This document shows positions 37,445 through 45,928 of a stretch of 64,000 nt of DNA, one piece after another. This DNA comes from Methylocaldum sp002005105 (GTDB lineage: Bacteria > Pseudomonadota > Gammaproteobacteria > Methylococcales > Methylococcaceae): assembly GCF_051027545.1 (NCBI RefSeq), contig NZ_CP194902.1:1364001-1428000 (forward strand), in the 5' to 3' direction. The notes beneath the pieces were generated by a model. That model made no database searches. It was given only the letters and a program-made list of their open reading frames with translations, and was not told the DNA's origin. Within the stretch, counting starts at the first letter, position 1, and each line of letters starts with the position of its first letter. Position numbers and translations under genes: made by a program.

Positions 37445-38563
37445 GTGACGCCTCCTCGAGTTTGTCTTTTCATCCCCAGCTTCGGCGATGGCGGCGTTGG
37501 GCGCACCTTCGTTCACCTTGCCAATGGTTTTTCCGCCCACGGCGTACCAACGGCTTTGATCGTCAACCAAGCCGATACCGTCTTCGCCGACCGGTTGAAC
37601 CCCGAAGTCGAGCAGGTGGCCCTCCATGGCCAGAGCGACCTGGCGCTCGAAAAAGATCTGCTCGCGTTCCTGTGGACCAATAGGCCGGCTGTCGTCATGA
37701 CCGGCCAAGGGCGGGACGACCGCATCGCATTGAAGGTCAAGAAAAAGTTGCGGGATTCCGGCATACGGTTTTTCTTGCGCGTCGGTACTTCGCTGGGTGC
37801 CCGGACCGAACTCAAGCATCGGTTTTGGTGGTCGCGGTGGCTGTTCCGGCGCAGACAGCAACGCCTGTTCTCGCAAAGCGACGGCATCATCGCCAATTCC
37901 CGCGACGCGGCGGCCGATTTGTCGGCTTTCCTGAACATTCCGCTCGAACGCATCAGCGTGCTTCCCAATCCCACTGTAGCGCCGGATCTGCTGAACTTTG
38001 TCCATAAACCGGTGGATCATCCCTGGCTGAAGCCGGGCAGTCCACCGGTCGTCATGGGAGCGGGGCGGCTAGGGCGCGCCAAGGATTTCCCGACCTTGCT
38101 GAAGGCGTTCGCCCGGCTGCGTCGAGATCGGGTTTGCCGCTTGATGATCCTGGGGCAGGGCCGGCAAGCGGAAAAGCTGAAAAGCCTGGCGGCCGAGCTC
38201 GGCGTTCAGGATGATTTCGACCTGCCGGGCTTCGTGGACAATCCTTACGCTTTTCTCGCCAGGGCATCGCTGTTCGTTCTGTCGTCGCTGTGGGAGGGTT
38301 GTCCGAATGTGCTCATCGAGGCTCTGGCGGTCGGTACACCTGCTGTGGCCACGGATTGTCCTAGCGGGCCTAGGGAGATTCTGGCTGAAGGTCGTTACGG
38401 GCGGATCGTCGCGCCGGGCGATGCCGAAGCTCTCGCGGAGGCGATGGCCGCGACCCTGGAAAATCCACCGCCTTCCGAGCTCTTGCGCGAGGCGGTACGG
38501 CCGTACACTCTGGAAAACAGCAGTCGCGCCTATTTGGAATCTTTCGGGCTGAGCCGCCCATGA
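37445..38563 (+). CDS. GT4-type glycosyltransferase, tandem paralogue 1
   Basis: 372 residues, GTG start at 37445 without a clear ribosome-binding site. GT-B fold: the N-terminal acceptor domain has SFGDGGVGRTFVHLANGF, the C-terminal donor domain has VVMGAGRLGRAKDFPTLLKA and the EX7E region EGCPNVLIEALAVGTPAVATD followed by CPSGPREIL. It is strongly similar in layout and wording to the next two genes (VDHPWxxPG, RRDRxCRL, LPGFxxNPYA), so the three arose by tandem duplication. It overlaps the next gene by 4 bp. The sugar and acceptor are unknown; surface glycan assembly is likely from context. Confidence 0.9.
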   Translation: MTPPRVCLFIPSFGDGGVGRTFVHLANGFSAHGVPTALIVNQADTVFADRLNPEVEQVALHGQSDLALEKDLLAFLWTNRPAVVMTGQGRDDRIALKVKKKLRDSGIRFFLRVGTSLGARTELKHRFWWSRWLFRRRQQRLFSQSDGIIANSRDAAADLSAFLNIPLERISVLPNPTVAPDLLNFVHKPVDHPWLKPGSPPVVMGAGRLGRAKDFPTLLKAFARLRRDRVCRLMILGQGRQAEKLKSLAAELGVQDDFDLPGFVDNPYAFLARASLFVLSSLWEGCPNVLIEALAVGTPAVATDCPSGPREILAEGRYGRIVAPGDAEALAEAMAATLENPPPSELLREAVRPYTLENSSRAYLESFGLSRP

Positions 38564-39681
38564 GTTCGAGCCGTACAGATCTGGCTTTATTTCTGGCGAC
38601 TTCCGGTCATAGCGGGGTCGATCGGATCATGCGCAATCTGGTTCCGGAGTTTGCCCGATGGGGACTGCGGATCGATCTCCTTAGAGTGAAAGGCCATGGT
38701 CCTCATTGGGACGATCTGCCGCACAATGTCCGGACGATCGACTTGGGCGTTTCCCATGTCAACACCGCTTTGCCGGCGTTAGTCCGTTATTTGCGCCGCA
38801 GCCGGCCCGAAGTGCTATTGAGCGACAAGGACAAGGTGAACCGCACCGCCTTGACGGCACGGGCGCTGGCTCGCGTCGATACCCGCGTGGCGGTGCGGAT
38901 AGGCACGACGGTCTCCAAGAATCTCGAGCGCCGCGGCTGGTGGGCGCGAAATGGCCAGTTGGCTTCGATCCGACTGTTCTACCGCCACGCCGACTGCATC
39001 CTGACGCCTTCCGAAGGCGCGGCGGAAGATCTGGCCAGGATAGCGGGGCTGCCGCTCAAGGCGGTGACCGTGGTGCCCAGCCCGGTGCTCACGGACCGTT
39101 TCGATGCGATGGCCGAAGCGACGGTGGATCATCCCTGGTTCGCGCCGGGCGAGCCGCCGGTGATACTCGGCATCGGCGAATTGTGCGCGCGCAAGGATTT
39201 CGCCACCCTGCTGAGAGCTTTCGCGGAGCTGCGGCGTGACCGTCCTTGCCGTCTGATCATCGGCGGCGAGGGGCGGCAGCGCGACAAGCTCCAGCAACTC
39301 GCCCGTCATCTGGGCGTGTCGGACGATGTCGACCTGCCGGGATTCCTGGCCAATCCTTATGCCTACATGCGCCGGGCCAAGGTTTTCGCTCTCACGTCGA
39401 TTTGCGAAGGCATGCCGGTCGTATTGATCGAAGCCATGGCCTGCGGCACATCGGTGGTATCGACCGACTGCCCGAGCGGTCCCAAAGAAGTGCTCGGAGA
39501 CGGTCGTTATGGTCCGCTGGTTCCGGTCGGCGATTCATCGGCCCTCGCGGCGAAAATCGCCGACATGCTGGATAGTCCGACCTCGCCCGAAGCGTTGCAC
39601 GAGGCGACGATGCCCTACACCGTTACCAACAGCGCGCGGCAATATCTGAATGCTCTGGGTCTGCTGAGAGGAGAGGGGTAA
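38560..39681 (+). CDS. GT4-type glycosyltransferase, tandem paralogue 2
   Basis: 373 residues; ATG overlaps the upstream stop (ATGA), and its own TAA overlaps the next ATG by one base. N-terminal FLATSGHSGVDRIMRNLVPE; donor domain ILGIGELCARKDFATLLRAF; EX7E segment CEGMPVVLIEAMACGTSVV with STDCPSGPKEVLGDGRYGPL. It is closest to paralogue 3 and also to paralogue 1. Cytoplasmic, probably peripheral on the inner membrane. It transfers a sugar onto a growing surface glycan; specificity cannot be read from the sequence. Confidence 0.9.
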   Translation: MSSSRTDLALFLATSGHSGVDRIMRNLVPEFARWGLRIDLLRVKGHGPHWDDLPHNVRTIDLGVSHVNTALPALVRYLRRSRPEVLLSDKDKVNRTALTARALARVDTRVAVRIGTTVSKNLERRGWWARNGQLASIRLFYRHADCILTPSEGAAEDLARIAGLPLKAVTVVPSPVLTDRFDAMAEATVDHPWFAPGEPPVILGIGELCARKDFATLLRAFAELRRDRPCRLIIGGEGRQRDKLQQLARHLGVSDDVDLPGFLANPYAYMRRAKVFALTSICEGMPVVLIEAMACGTSVVSTDCPSGPKEVLGDGRYGPLVPVGDSSALAAKIADMLDSPTSPEALHEATMPYTVTNSARQYLNALGLLRGEG

Positions 39682-40826
39682 TGGGTCGTGCACAGCGTCT
39701 GGCGGTACTGATTTCGTTTTCCGGCACCGGCGGCGTGGAGCGCATGGTGATGAATCTGTTGCCCGCGTTCTCGCAGGAGGGGTTGGCGGTGGATCTCCTG
39801 GCCATCTTGCGCAAGCCCGCGCCCGAACTCATAAGGCTGAACGGTTCGGGGTTGCGGGTTCTGGACTTGGGCGTTGGACACACCGCCTTGGCGGTGCCGG
39901 GGCTGGTCCGCTATCTCAAGACCGAAAGGCCGTTTGCCCTGTTGGCCGCCAAAGACAGAGCCATTCGCGCCGCGGTGCTCGCCAAGCGCGTGAGCCGAGC
40001 GGATACCCGTCTGGTGGGCCGCCTCGGGACTCATCTTTCGGCCGCCATGGCGAACAAGCCGGCACTGATCCGCTGGGCACGCCAATGGCCGATGCGCGAA
40101 ATGTACTCGGCGGTGGACCGTATTGTCGCCGTGTCCGAAGGCGTCGCGGAGGACACGCGGCGGATCGCGAAATTGCCGCCGGAAAAGATCGTGGTGATCC
40201 GAAACCCGGTCATTACCCCGGAGATGATGGAAAAGAGCCGCATGCCGGTGGATCACCCCTGGTTCGCGTCGTCGGACGTTCCCGTCATTCTGGGAGCCGG
40301 ACGCTTGACGCGGCAAAAGGACTTTTCGACCTTGATCCGCGCTTTTGCCCGCGTGCGGGCCTTCATCGATTCGCGGCTGGTGATCCTCGGCGAAGGCCGG
40401 CTGCGCCCCAGTCTGGAAAAGCTGGCTGCCGATCTGGGGATCGCCGATGCCGTCGCGCTGCTCGGCCATGTCGCGAATCCGTATGCCTACATGGCGCGGA
40501 GTTCGCTGTTCGTGCTGTCGTCCGCCTGGGAAGGTTCGCCCAATGTGCTGACCGAGGCCTTGGCCCTGGGAACGCCGGTGGTGTCCACCGACTGCCCCAG
40601 CGGTCCGCGGGAGATTCTGCGGGACGGCCTTTATGGTCCGCTGGTGCCGGTAGGCGACGTGGAGCGCTTGGCCGATGCGATGTTGAACACCTTGCAGTTT
40701 CCGCTTGAGAACCGGTTGCTTCGCGAGGCAGCGTCGGAGTATACGGTGGAGCGTAGCGCGGCTCGCTATCTGGAGGTGCTGGGATTTACGCCTTCCGGCT
40801 CCGCTAAGGTTTTGCATCCGGTTTGA
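39681..40826 (+). CDS. GT4-type glycosyltransferase, tandem paralogue 3
   Basis: 381 residues, start overlapping the stop of the previous gene (TAATG). N-terminus LISFSGTGGVERMVMNLLPA; donor domain PVILGAGRLTRQKDFSTLIRAF; EX7E segment WEGSPNVLTEALALGTPVV followed by STDCPSGPREILRDGLYGPL. The three paralogues keep CPSGP and the DGxYG box, which suggests similar donor sugars. 18 bp downstream is the sulfotransferase gene. A long open frame on the opposite strand across this region is only a shadow. Confidence 0.9.
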   Translation: MGRAQRLAVLISFSGTGGVERMVMNLLPAFSQEGLAVDLLAILRKPAPELIRLNGSGLRVLDLGVGHTALAVPGLVRYLKTERPFALLAAKDRAIRAAVLAKRVSRADTRLVGRLGTHLSAAMANKPALIRWARQWPMREMYSAVDRIVAVSEGVAEDTRRIAKLPPEKIVVIRNPVITPEMMEKSRMPVDHPWFASSDVPVILGAGRLTRQKDFSTLIRAFARVRAFIDSRLVILGEGRLRPSLEKLAADLGIADAVALLGHVANPYAYMARSSLFVLSSAWEGSPNVLTEALALGTPVVSTDCPSGPREILRDGLYGPLVPVGDVERLADAMLNTLQFPLENRLLREAASEYTVERSAARYLEVLGFTPSGSAKVLHPV

Positions 40827-40844
40827 CACAACTCTTTTGAATCC

Positions 40845-41528
40845 ATGTTGCTCTCCCTCAAATACAACTTCCTGTTCGTCCACATCGCCAAAACCGGCGG
40901 CACCAGCATTCGCGACTCGCTTTGGCGGCAAAAGTGGACCGATCCGTACCGGATTCCGCAGTTTCTCTGCAGCAAGCTGAGCGGGATGACCGGCCATAAG
41001 ATCGGAGCCAAGTTCCCGCGCCACGCCAAGATCATCGCCGCCAAGGAAATGCTCCCGCGAGAGGTCTTCGAGAGCTTGTTCAAGTTCGCCTTCGTGCGTA
41101 ACCCTTGGGATTTGCAGGTGAGTTCCTATCATCACATCCGCCGCGAGCGGCCGCAGCTGATTACCCACATCGACAGCTTCGAGGCGTTTCTCCGCTGGAA
41201 GCTCGATCCGGCCCGCCCGCCGCAGTATCACGCCGACATGTCGACGGAGCTGCAAAGCGACTATGTGATCGATTTGCACGGCAACACCGTCGTCGATTTT
41301 CTCGGACGCTACGAATTCCTGGCCGAGGACTTCGAAACGGCCTGCAAGCGGATCGGCATCAAGACCCCGAAACTGCCCCACAGCCGCAAGGCGACCGACC
41401 GCCGGAAGGACTATCGGGATTACTATAACGACGTGACGGCCCAACTCGTGGCGGATCATTACCGACCCGACATCGAGCGGTTCGGCTATCGGTTCGACGA
41501 GCCGCTGGCCTCCAATCTGACCGGCTGA
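40845..41528 (+). CDS. Sulfotransferase-family protein
   Basis: 227 residues. The 5'-phosphosulfate-binding loop is FVHIAKTGGTSIRDSL near residues 10-25, and the 3'-phosphate-binding motif is KFAFVRNPWDLQVSSY near residue 83. These define the PAPS-dependent sulfotransferase family 2 (carbohydrate type). It would transfer sulfate from PAPS onto a sugar of the surface glycan made by the neighbouring glycosyltransferases. It is cytoplasmic with no signal peptide. It sits between GT4 genes with gaps of 18 and 1 bp, so it is part of the operon. Its presence suggests a sulfated polysaccharide or lipooligosaccharide, which has not been shown. Confidence 0.88.
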   Translation: MLLSLKYNFLFVHIAKTGGTSIRDSLWRQKWTDPYRIPQFLCSKLSGMTGHKIGAKFPRHAKIIAAKEMLPREVFESLFKFAFVRNPWDLQVSSYHHIRRERPQLITHIDSFEAFLRWKLDPARPPQYHADMSTELQSDYVIDLHGNTVVDFLGRYEFLAEDFETACKRIGIKTPKLPHSRKATDRRKDYRDYYNDVTAQLVADHYRPDIERFGYRFDEPLASNLTG

Positions 41529-41529
41529 G

Positions 41530-42612
41530 ATGTACCCGTCGCTGCATATTCTCGGCAGCCGACAGTTCGGCGGTGCGGACCAGTTCTACGTGCGCTTGCT
41601 GGGCGCGCTGCACGAAGCCGGGCAGCGGGTGATCGCCGTCAACCGGTCCGGCAGTCCGGTGGCAGAAGCCCTGAAGACTAGCGCCATCGAGCAGGTACAC
41701 CTGCCGCTCGCCAATCAATGGGATCTCTGGTCGGTCTGGCGGATTCGCGAGTTGGTGGCCTGGCGACAGCCGTGCATCGTCCAGACCTACATGGGGCGCG
41801 CGACGCGCCTGACCCGTTTGCCTGCCAAGGCGAAGGCCGTGCATATCGCCCGCCTGGGCGGTTTCTACAAGATCGACGGCTATTATCGCCACGCCCATGC
41901 CTGGGTGGGTAATACGCGAGGCATCTGCGACTATTTGGTCAAGTCCGGTCTTCCCGCGGAACGGGTGTTCCACATCGGCAATTTCGTACCGGAGCCCTTC
42001 GTTTTTTCGAGCCAACACCTCGAAGAGCTCCGCGACAAACACAATATCCCAAGCGACGCGCTCGTGTTATTCGCCTTGGGGCGCCTGATCGACAAGAAGG
42101 GCTTCGACGATTTGCTGCATGCCTTTGCCGAACTTCCGGCCGAATCGAACGGACGCCCGCTGATCCTGCTCGTTGCCGGCAACGGCCCCGCGGTCGATCG
42201 GCTGAAGACGCTGAGCGATAGCCTCGGATTAACCCCTCGCGTCCGCTGGTTGGGCTGGCAACAACCCGACCCGTTCTACGCCTTCGCCGATCTGTTCGTC
42301 TGCCCCTCGCGCCACGAGCCCTTGGGCAACGTCATCCTGGAAGCCTGGAATTACCGCCTGCCGGTGGTCAGCACGGCGACCGACGGCGCTCTGGAGCTGA
42401 TCGACGAGGGGAGAACCGGTCTCCTGGCGCCGTGCGGCGACCCCTCGGAACTGGCGGCGCAAATCCGGGCGGCGCTCGCGCTTTCCGATACCGAAAGAAA
42501 CATGCTCGGCGAAGCCGGTCATGCATTTCTGCAAAGCCGGTACAGCCGCGAGGCGGTGGTCGGCGCGTACCTCGAGCTTTATCAGCGACTCATGGCGGAC
42601 AGAGGCGACTGA
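41530..42612 (+). CDS. GT4-type glycosyltransferase
   Basis: 360 residues starting 1 bp after the sulfotransferase stop. N-terminus LHILGSRQFGGADQFYVRLL; the donor domain has VLFALGRLIDKKGFDDLLHAF; and the EX7E region is HEPLGNVILEAWNYRLPVV followed by STATDGALELI. This resembles heptose or hexose transferases of LPS core synthesis (WaaG-like), less similar to the tandem trio. It is followed 5 bp later by the GT9 gene, so a core-oligosaccharide role is a reasonable inference. Confidence 0.9.
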   Translation: MYPSLHILGSRQFGGADQFYVRLLGALHEAGQRVIAVNRSGSPVAEALKTSAIEQVHLPLANQWDLWSVWRIRELVAWRQPCIVQTYMGRATRLTRLPAKAKAVHIARLGGFYKIDGYYRHAHAWVGNTRGICDYLVKSGLPAERVFHIGNFVPEPFVFSSQHLEELRDKHNIPSDALVLFALGRLIDKKGFDDLLHAFAELPAESNGRPLILLVAGNGPAVDRLKTLSDSLGLTPRVRWLGWQQPDPFYAFADLFVCPSRHEPLGNVILEAWNYRLPVVSTATDGALELIDEGRTGLLAPCGDPSELAAQIRAALALSDTERNMLGEAGHAFLQSRYSREAVVGAYLELYQRLMADRGD

Positions 42613-42617
42613 CACTG

Positions 42618-43676
42618 ATGCCGGAAATCGATTCTCCGCCGCAACGCATCCTGATCATCCGGCTCAGCGCCATCGGCGATGTCATCATGGCTTCGGGACT
42701 GATTCCTGCGCTGCGCAAGGCGTATCCGAACGCCCGCATCGCCTGGCTGACGGAATCCGCCAACGCCGATCTCCTGCGCCATAACCCGCATCTGGACCAG
42801 GTTTATTTGTGGCCGAGGGGCCGTTGGCGGCAGTTGCGCCGGGAGCGCCGCTACCGTGCGTTCGCCAGGGAAGCTTTCGATTTGATCCGATCGCTTCGAG
42901 TCGAACGCTTCGACTGGGTGATCGATCTCCAGGGTTTGCTCAAGAGCGGCGTCTGGGCTTGGCTTTCGGGCGGACGGCGGCGCATCGGCCTCGGTTCGCG
43001 CGAGGGCAGCCAGTTTCTGATGACGGAGGTTATCGACCGGCGCGTGGATGATCTCCGCATCGGCAAGGAATACAGGATGCTCGCCGAGACCTTGACCGGC
43101 CAGACCGATACTTTTGAACTCGATATCGCCGTTTCGGAAGACGATCGAAAAGGGGCAAGAGAACTGCTGGAATCGGCAGGCGTGACCGGAGCATATGCCG
43201 TCATCTGCCCGTTCACTACCCGCCCTCAAAAGCATTGGTTCGACGAACGCTGGGCGGAGCTGTCGGTCCGCGTGGCCGGCGAGCGCCGGCTCGCCGTCGT
43301 TATGCTGGGCGGTCCGGCGGACAAGGCGCGTGCCGAAATCATCGCCAGGCAGACGCCGGGCCTCATCAATCTGGCCGGCCGGACGAGCCTGGGACAGTGC
43401 GCGGCGATCATCGAGAAAGCGAGGCTGTCGATCGGCGTCGATACCGGAATGACTCATCTCGGCATCGCTCTGGGCGCTCCGACCGTGGCGATCTTCGGTT
43501 CCACCCGGCCCTATTTGGACACGGGCCGGGCCACGGCGAGAGTGCTTTACGAGCGCTTCGAATGTTCGCCCTGCCGCCGTCGTCCGACCTGCGGAGGGAC
43601 GTTCGATTGCATGCGTCTCCATACCGTGGACAAGGTGTTCGGCGCTGCCATCGAGCTTCTGGAAAAAAGATCATGA
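42618..43676 (+). CDS. GT9 heptosyltransferase-like protein
   Basis: 352 residues from ATG 42618; a much longer upstream-extended frame reads through the previous gene and is rejected. The GT9 N-terminus is RILIIRLSAIGDVIMASGLIP, followed by YDWVIDLQGLLKSG-like WVIDLQGLLKS and GRRRIGLGSREG. The donor domain has TRPQKHWFDERWAEL and the ADP-heptose site SIGVDTGMTHLGIALGAPTV with FGSTRP. A Cys-rich end (CSPCRRRPTCGG) is typical of WaaC/WaaF relatives. It probably adds heptose to the lipid A inner core. The stop overlaps the next start by 4 bp. Confidence 0.92.
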   Translation: MPEIDSPPQRILIIRLSAIGDVIMASGLIPALRKAYPNARIAWLTESANADLLRHNPHLDQVYLWPRGRWRQLRRERRYRAFAREAFDLIRSLRVERFDWVIDLQGLLKSGVWAWLSGGRRRIGLGSREGSQFLMTEVIDRRVDDLRIGKEYRMLAETLTGQTDTFELDIAVSEDDRKGARELLESAGVTGAYAVICPFTTRPQKHWFDERWAELSVRVAGERRLAVVMLGGPADKARAEIIARQTPGLINLAGRTSLGQCAAIIEKARLSIGVDTGMTHLGIALGAPTVAIFGSTRPYLDTGRATARVLYERFECSPCRRRPTCGGTFDCMRLHTVDKVFGAAIELLEKRS

Positions 43677-44770
43677 AAGTGCTGCACGTGGAAATGGGGC
43701 GGCACCTATACGGCGGTGCCCGGCAGGTGGCCTACCTTCTCAATGGCCTGAGCCGGTTTCCAGGAGAGCATGTGCTGGTATGCAGCGAGGGCGCCGAGAT
43801 CGTCGGGGCTATCCAAAATCCCGCCGTCGAGATTCGACCGCTTCCGTTCCGGGGCGACTCGGATCTCGGCTTTATCGGCCGGCTGCGGCGGCTGATTCGA
43901 AACGAAAAACCGGACGTGCTGCACATCCACAGCCGCCGCGGCGATCTTCTCGCCGCTTTGGCCGGACGGCTGGAAAACATTCCGATGATCCATAGCCGGC
44001 GAGTGGACAATCCGCCGCGCTGGGTCGACACCCGCATCAAGTTTCCGCTGTTCGAGACCATCGTCACCATATCGGAAGGCATACGCGAGGTGCTCATCGA
44101 AGCTGGCGTGCCGGCCGAGCGGGTGGTCTGCGTTCCGAGCGCGGTCGACACCGAGCGCTACCGTCCGGAATGCGATAAGGCTTGGTTTCGCTCGGAATTC
44201 GGCCTCGCGGAGGGCGAGACGGCGATCGGCATGATCGCCCAGCTGATCGGCCGCAAGGGGCATGAGGTGTTATTCGACGCCTTGCCCGTGGTCCTGGCTC
44301 GTCACCCCCAAACGCGGGTTTTGCTGTTCGGGCAGGGCCCCGTGGAGGCCGAACTTCGGACATCGGCTCGTGCCCGCGGACTCGATGACACCGTAATTTT
44401 CGCCGGCTATCGAACCGATATGGCGCGGGTCATACCTTGTCTCGATCTGGTGGTCCATCCCGCCTGGATGGAGGGGCTCGGCGTCTCGCTGCTGGAGGCT
44501 GCGGCCTCTGGGGTTCCGATCGTGGCAACACGGGCTGGCGGCATTCCCGAAATCGTGAAGGACGGCATCAACGGCCGCCTGATCGAGCCCGGCGACAGCG
44601 CCGCATTGGCTTCCGCTATCGTCGAACTGCTGGACGATCCGACGCGGCGCCGTGAACTGGGCCAGGCCGGGCGGCGTTTGGTTCTCGAACGGTTCTCGGT
44701 CGAAGCCATGGTGGAGGGCAATTACCGGGTTTACCGGCAGGTTACGGAAACGGTTGCTGAACGCGGCTAG
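43673..44770 (+). CDS. GT4-type glycosyltransferase
   Basis: 365 residues from ATG 43673 (ATGA overlap with the GT9 stop). N-terminus VLHVEMGRHLYGGARQVAYL; donor domain IGMIAQLIGRKGHEVLFDAL; EX7E segment MEGLGVSLLEAASGVPIVA-like, reading EGLGVSLLEAAASGVPIVAT, then RAGGIPEIVKDGINGRL. Acceptor-domain motifs HIHSRRGDLLAALAGR are typical of LPS glycosyltransferases. Last gene of the plus-strand unit; a palindromic repeat follows and the next gene is convergent. Confidence 0.9.
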   Translation: MKVLHVEMGRHLYGGARQVAYLLNGLSRFPGEHVLVCSEGAEIVGAIQNPAVEIRPLPFRGDSDLGFIGRLRRLIRNEKPDVLHIHSRRGDLLAALAGRLENIPMIHSRRVDNPPRWVDTRIKFPLFETIVTISEGIREVLIEAGVPAERVVCVPSAVDTERYRPECDKAWFRSEFGLAEGETAIGMIAQLIGRKGHEVLFDALPVVLARHPQTRVLLFGQGPVEAELRTSARARGLDDTVIFAGYRTDMARVIPCLDLVVHPAWMEGLGVSLLEAAASGVPIVATRAGGIPEIVKDGINGRLIEPGDSAALASAIVELLDDPTRRRELGQAGRRLVLERFSVEAMVEGNYRVYRQVTETVAERG

Positions 44771-44785
44771 AGGATTTTCCGATTT

Positions 44786-44815
44786 GGCGTAGGTCGGCAA
44801 TCCTTTGCCGACGCC
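44786..44815. terminator. Palindromic repeat acting as convergent terminator
   Basis: GGCGTAGG followed by TCGGCAA-TCCT-TTGCCGA and CGCC: a partial member of the GTAGGTCGGCAAT repeat family lying between two convergent glycosyltransferase genes. The hairpin could stop transcription from either side, although there is no long T-run. Confidence 0.55.
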
Positions 44816-44848
44816 TTCGTCCGCAGTGAAAACGCGCCAGTCAAGTCG

Positions 44849-45928
44849 TCAGATCCAGCCACACGCTTTGGCAATCCGCTCGGCGCGCTTCTCCCAGCTG
44901 TACTCTCGGGCCTTTTGCTTCGCCGCTTGCGCGAGACGGCAGGCGAGTTGCGGATCGTTTTGCAGCCGCCTGATCGCCGCGATCCATCCTCCGGTGTCCG
45001 CCGGCTCGACCAACAGAGCGGTTTTCTCGTGATCGACGATTTCCCGAATCGCGGGCAGATCGCTCACGATGATCGGACGTCCCGCCGCCATCGCCTCGAA
45101 CAGCTTGATGGGGCTGATCGAATCGGCATGGGGAAGGCTTCGCTGGTAGGGCAGCAGGACCAAATCGGAGCGCTCCCACCAGGTCGGCACGTCCCGGTGC
45201 GGCACGAAAGGCACGACGTGCAGCTTGCCCGAGGCTTGGACCGTATCTTCCTGTTCGCCCACCAAGGTGACGTCGGCGATTTCCGTTGCAGCGATTTCCT
45301 GGAAGACGTCGAGGCCTCGGTCGCGGCTGAGGCGCCCGAGGTACACGATGCGAGGGGCGGAGAGACGGTCGGGATCGAAGGCCGGAATCTGGTCGAATGC
45401 GGAAAGTTTGGTCCCGCTCGGACTGACGAGCACGCGCTCCGCGACGGCCCCGGCCCGGATCAATACGTCTGCCGCGGCATGGCTGATGGGGACGAGCCAT
45501 CCGATGAGTCCCTGCCGATGATGCTTCACGATGCCGGCCAAATACCCTTTGCCGATCAGTTCGCGCTCCGCCTCGTGGATTTCCAGTTGATGCGGTATTC
45601 CGGCAGCGGCCAATGTGGCGCTGATTTGCACGGAGCGGGTGTAAACGCCAAGAGCCTTCCGAAGTCGCCTGCCATAAAGCCGAACGAACGGGCGGGCGTT
45701 CCAGCGCCGATTCAGCAGCCAGCTGGAACGGATGTCCAAGGACGATTCGACGCCGAAATCGCGCAGCCGGCTTTCCAGGTCCAGCGAACCCGGCCACGGC
45801 GGCAAATACAGCGTAGCGTCGACGCCCGCTTGGCGGAATGCCTCCATCATCTGCAGGGTCTGGATCAGATTGGCGCGATTTCGTTGCAGGCGGCTTCGGC
45901 CCAGATAAACGACGGGTAGCCTAGTCAT
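44849..45928 (-). CDS. GT4-type glycosyltransferase
   Basis: 359 residues from ATG 45928, which overlaps the stop of the upstream ligase-like gene by 8 bp; the in-frame ATG at 45955 is less likely. N-terminus PVVYLGRSRLQRNRANLIQTL; donor domain RIVYLGRLSRDRGLDVFQEI; EX7E-like DSISPIKLFEAMAAGRPIIVSD with LPAIREIVDHEKTALL. Its fold is GT-B, but the short-loop pattern IKLFEAMA is typical of GT4 enzymes in LPS and capsule clusters. It is on the minus strand, operonic with the O-antigen-ligase-like gene. Confidence 0.88.
   Translation of the reverse strand: MTRLPVVYLGRSRLQRNRANLIQTLQMMEAFRQAGVDATLYLPPWPGSLDLESRLRDFGVESSLDIRSSWLLNRRWNARPFVRLYGRRLRKALGVYTRSVQISATLAAAGIPHQLEIHEAERELIGKGYLAGIVKHHRQGLIGWLVPISHAAADVLIRAGAVAERVLVSPSGTKLSAFDQIPAFDPDRLSAPRIVYLGRLSRDRGLDVFQEIAATEIADVTLVGEQEDTVQASGKLHVVPFVPHRDVPTWWERSDLVLLPYQRSLPHADSISPIKLFEAMAAGRPIIVSDLPAIREIVDHEKTALLVEPADTGGWIAAIRRLQNDPQLACRLAQAAKQKAREYSWEKRAERIAKACGWI

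Noticed and set aside
39615..41459. 614-codon open frame on the minus strand across glycosyltransferase and sulfotransferase genes
   Set aside because: The plus strand holds four real genes with conserved motifs here; the frame is only a codon-bias shadow.
43235..43673. Upstream extension of the glycosyltransferase frame starting at 43673
   Set aside because: The extension reads through the GT9 gene in another frame; the family N-terminus begins at 43673 with an ATGA overlap.
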